Shown: piece by piece, positions 6,764-10,393 of the stretch | Numbering within the stretch: position 1 is the stretch's first letter | How the letters are laid out: every line of letters begins with the position of its first letter | Assembly: GCA_002780675.1 (NCBI GenBank) | Contig: PEUR01000104.1 | Location: forward strand, 1 to 10,393 | Origin: Gallionellales bacterium CG03_land_8_20_14_0_80_55_15 | GTDB taxonomy: Bacteria; Pseudomonadota; Gammaproteobacteria; Burkholderiales; Gallionellaceae | Length of the DNA stretch: 10,393 nucleotides | Direction of reading: 5' to 3' | Notes under the pieces: model-generated | Database searches by the model: none | The model's input: only the letters and a program-made list of their open reading frames with translations | What the model was told of the DNA's origin: nothing | Translations under genes and position numbers: made by a program

Positions 6764-7933
6764 ATGCTCGTCACACCATTATTGAAATTGGCGGCAGACA
6801 GACAAGCCTCTGACCTGTTCTTCACGGTAGGCGCACCTGTCAATATCAAAATTGATGGCATCACCCTTCCGGTCAATTCACAAAACATGGACCGGGAGCT
6901 GGTTAAAAGAATTGCATATGAAGTGATGACCTCAAGGCAAATCGTTGATTTTGAAGCCAATATGGAGATGAACTTCTCCTATCGTGTGGAGGGATTGGGC
7001 AACTATCGAGTCAACATCTTTCGTCAACGCGGGGATATTGCCATCGTGATACGTTATATCAAAGGCAAGATCAACAATATGAATGAGTTGCATCTGCCCG
7101 ATGTACTCAAGTCGTTGATTATGGAAAAGCGTGGGCTGGTTCTGGTGGTGGGCGCGACGGGTTCGGGGAAATCCACCACGTTGGCTTCCATGATTGAACA
7201 CCGTAGCCACACCCAGTCCGGTCACATTCTGACGATTGAAGATCCCGTCGAATATCTGTTCAGCCACGACAAATCCCTCGTGAATCAGCGTGAAATTGGC
7301 ACGGACACCCTGTCTTACGAAAATGCCCTGTCTTGTGGAATGCGCGAAGCGCCGGATGTATTGATGATAGGTGAAGTGCGGGATCGCGACACGCTGAAAC
7401 ACGCCCTGATTTTTGCTCAGACAGGCCATTTGTGTCTGACCACGCTGCATGCCAATAACAGTTATCACGCCCTGAATCGTATCGTGAATTTTTTTCCCTA
7501 CGACTCGCGCCAAAGTGTTTTGTCAGACCTTGCCATGTGCTTGCGCGCAGTCATTTCACAACGTCTGGTGCGCACCACAGATGGCAAACAAGTACCGGCT
7601 GTGGAAATCCTGTTGAACACGACTTTAATCGCCGACTTGATTAAAAACGATGAAATTGAAAAAATCCGCGAAGCGATAGACAAAAGCGTCTCTGCCGGTT
7701 CGCAGACTTTTGAACATGCTCTTTACCGACTGTTTAAGTCTGGAAAAATAACCAAGGAAGAAGCCATGCTTAACGCTGACTCGGCAAGCAATCTATCTGC
7801 CCTGATTGATTTTTCGGAACACACCAACACCCTCCCTGTGCCGGAATTTTCGTTCCGCGCAGATGAGGCAAAACCGCCGTCCTCAAAGTCGGATTTCAGT
7901 GGCATCAAACTTGATCTGGACGTGTCCAAATAG
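6764..7933 (+). CDS. PilT/PilU-family type IV pilus ATPase, PilU-like
   Basis: This is a 389-residue AAA secretion ATPase. PilT and PilU are cytoplasmic hexamers at the base of type IVa pili that drive pilus retraction. Motifs: Walker A GATGSGKST at residues 130-138, Asp box TIEDPVEY at 157-164, Walker B-like DVLMIGEVRD at 198-207, and His box TGHLCLTTLHANN at 220-232. PilU traits are the length above that of PilT (about 345), the HLCLTTLHANN form, and a late block FEHALYRLFKSGKITKEEA resembling PilU. The region after about residue 347 is polar and Pro/Ser/Asp-rich, ending in GIKLDLDVSK. GAGGAG lies 7 nt before the ATG, a strong site. No other pilus gene is in the window; the neighbours are dapD (29 bp before) and a YffB-like gene. 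A PilT-type role is the main alternative; the symbol pilU is likely but not assigned. Confidence 0.9.
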   Translation: MLVTPLLKLAADRQASDLFFTVGAPVNIKIDGITLPVNSQNMDRELVKRIAYEVMTSRQIVDFEANMEMNFSYRVEGLGNYRVNIFRQRGDIAIVIRYIKGKINNMNELHLPDVLKSLIMEKRGLVLVVGATGSGKSTTLASMIEHRSHTQSGHILTIEDPVEYLFSHDKSLVNQREIGTDTLSYENALSCGMREAPDVLMIGEVRDRDTLKHALIFAQTGHLCLTTLHANNSYHALNRIVNFFPYDSRQSVLSDLAMCLRAVISQRLVRTTDGKQVPAVEILLNTTLIADLIKNDEIEKIREAIDKSVSAGSQTFEHALYRLFKSGKITKEEAMLNADSASNLSALIDFSEHTNTLPVPEFSFRADEAKPPSSKSDFSGIKLDLDVSK

Positions 7934-7969
7934 CGATGACAAATATGAGCAAGTCTGTCATCGCTATTT
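7928..7969. terminator. Perfect 14-bp inverted repeat over the pilus ATPase stop codon
   Basis: Bases 7928-7941 (AAATAGCGATGACA) are the exact reverse complement of 7956-7969, with a 14-nt loop. The TAG stop at 7931-7933 is in the left arm. Only TTT, then C-rich sequence, follows, so the T tract is short on the + strand; the arrangement is symmetric. It could be a partial terminator, an mRNA 3'-end stabiliser for the upstream part of the operon, or a protein-binding palindrome. Confidence 0.5.
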
Positions 7970-8007
7970 CCCTCCCCCCAACCCCCTCCCGCGAGCGTGA
8001 GGGGGAG
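7970..8007. repeat. C-rich/G-rich palindromic intergenic repeat
   Basis: CCCCCTC at 7982-7988 pairs with GAGGGGG at 7999-8005, with an inner CG/CG pair and a 4-nt loop, preceded by CCCTCCCCCCAA. This form, CCCTC-x-CCCAACCCCCTCCCGCGAGCG, resembles a dispersed palindrome seen between genes in many proteobacteria. It starts right after the 14-bp hairpin and separates it from the YffB-like gene. Confidence 0.65.
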
Positions 8008-8031
8008 CAAACGTATCGCTGCGCGAACCTT

Positions 8032-10393
<2,362 letters not shown>

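Noticed and set aside
7936..8031. Extended N-terminus for the YffB-like protein starting at 7936
   Set aside because: It reads through the 14-bp hairpin and the C-rich palindrome, giving a PPTPSRERE-type peptide typical of translated repeats, and the thioredoxin fold starts at 8032.

Overview
The window reads as an ordinary chromosomal segment of a betaproteobacterium, moderately GC-rich, possibly in the Nitrosomonadales or Gallionella neighbourhood. That placement is an inference from protein similarity recalled from memory, from the order dapC-dapD-(...)-yffB-dapE-prmB, and from REP-like palindromes beginning TAGG(G/T)CGG. No RNA gene, CRISPR array, intact insertion sequence or prophage gene was seen.

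Layout. (1) Bases 1-760: the C-terminal end of an NhaA-type Na+/H+ antiporter on the + strand, then a scar of about 540 bp. The scar holds the tail half of a HigA-type antitoxin (+) fused directly to a fragment of an AAA_14/DUF4143-type ATPase (-). (2) Bases 761-4574, all on the - strand. In transcription order these are an EamA/DMT transporter, purT (formate-dependent purine synthesis, with its own good promoter), a cluster of REP-like palindromes, a small VOC-fold protein, and zapE, which overlaps the VOC gene by 8 nt. (3) Bases 4575-4623: a short divergent promoter region with a consensus TATAAT facing dapC. (4) Bases 4624-10393, all on the + strand: dapC, dapD, a PilU-type pilus ATPase, a YffB/ArsC-like gene, dapE and prmB (cut by the window end).

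The + strand run is mainly a lysine/diaminopimelate operon. DapD succinylates tetrahydrodipicolinate, DapC transaminates the product, and DapE removes the succinyl group to give LL-diaminopimelate for lysine and peptidoglycan. YffB next to DapE is a pairing also known from E. coli, and prmB overlaps the end of dapE. The odd member is the PilU-like ATPase between dapD and yffB. Its stop codon sits inside a perfect 14-bp inverted repeat, followed at once by a C-rich palindromic repeat, so the operon may be partly split there.

I found no convincing new defence, mobile or secretion system. The features most worth a second look are the ATPase insertion with its stop-codon hairpin, the antitoxin/ATPase breakpoint, and the palindromes that abut stop codons.
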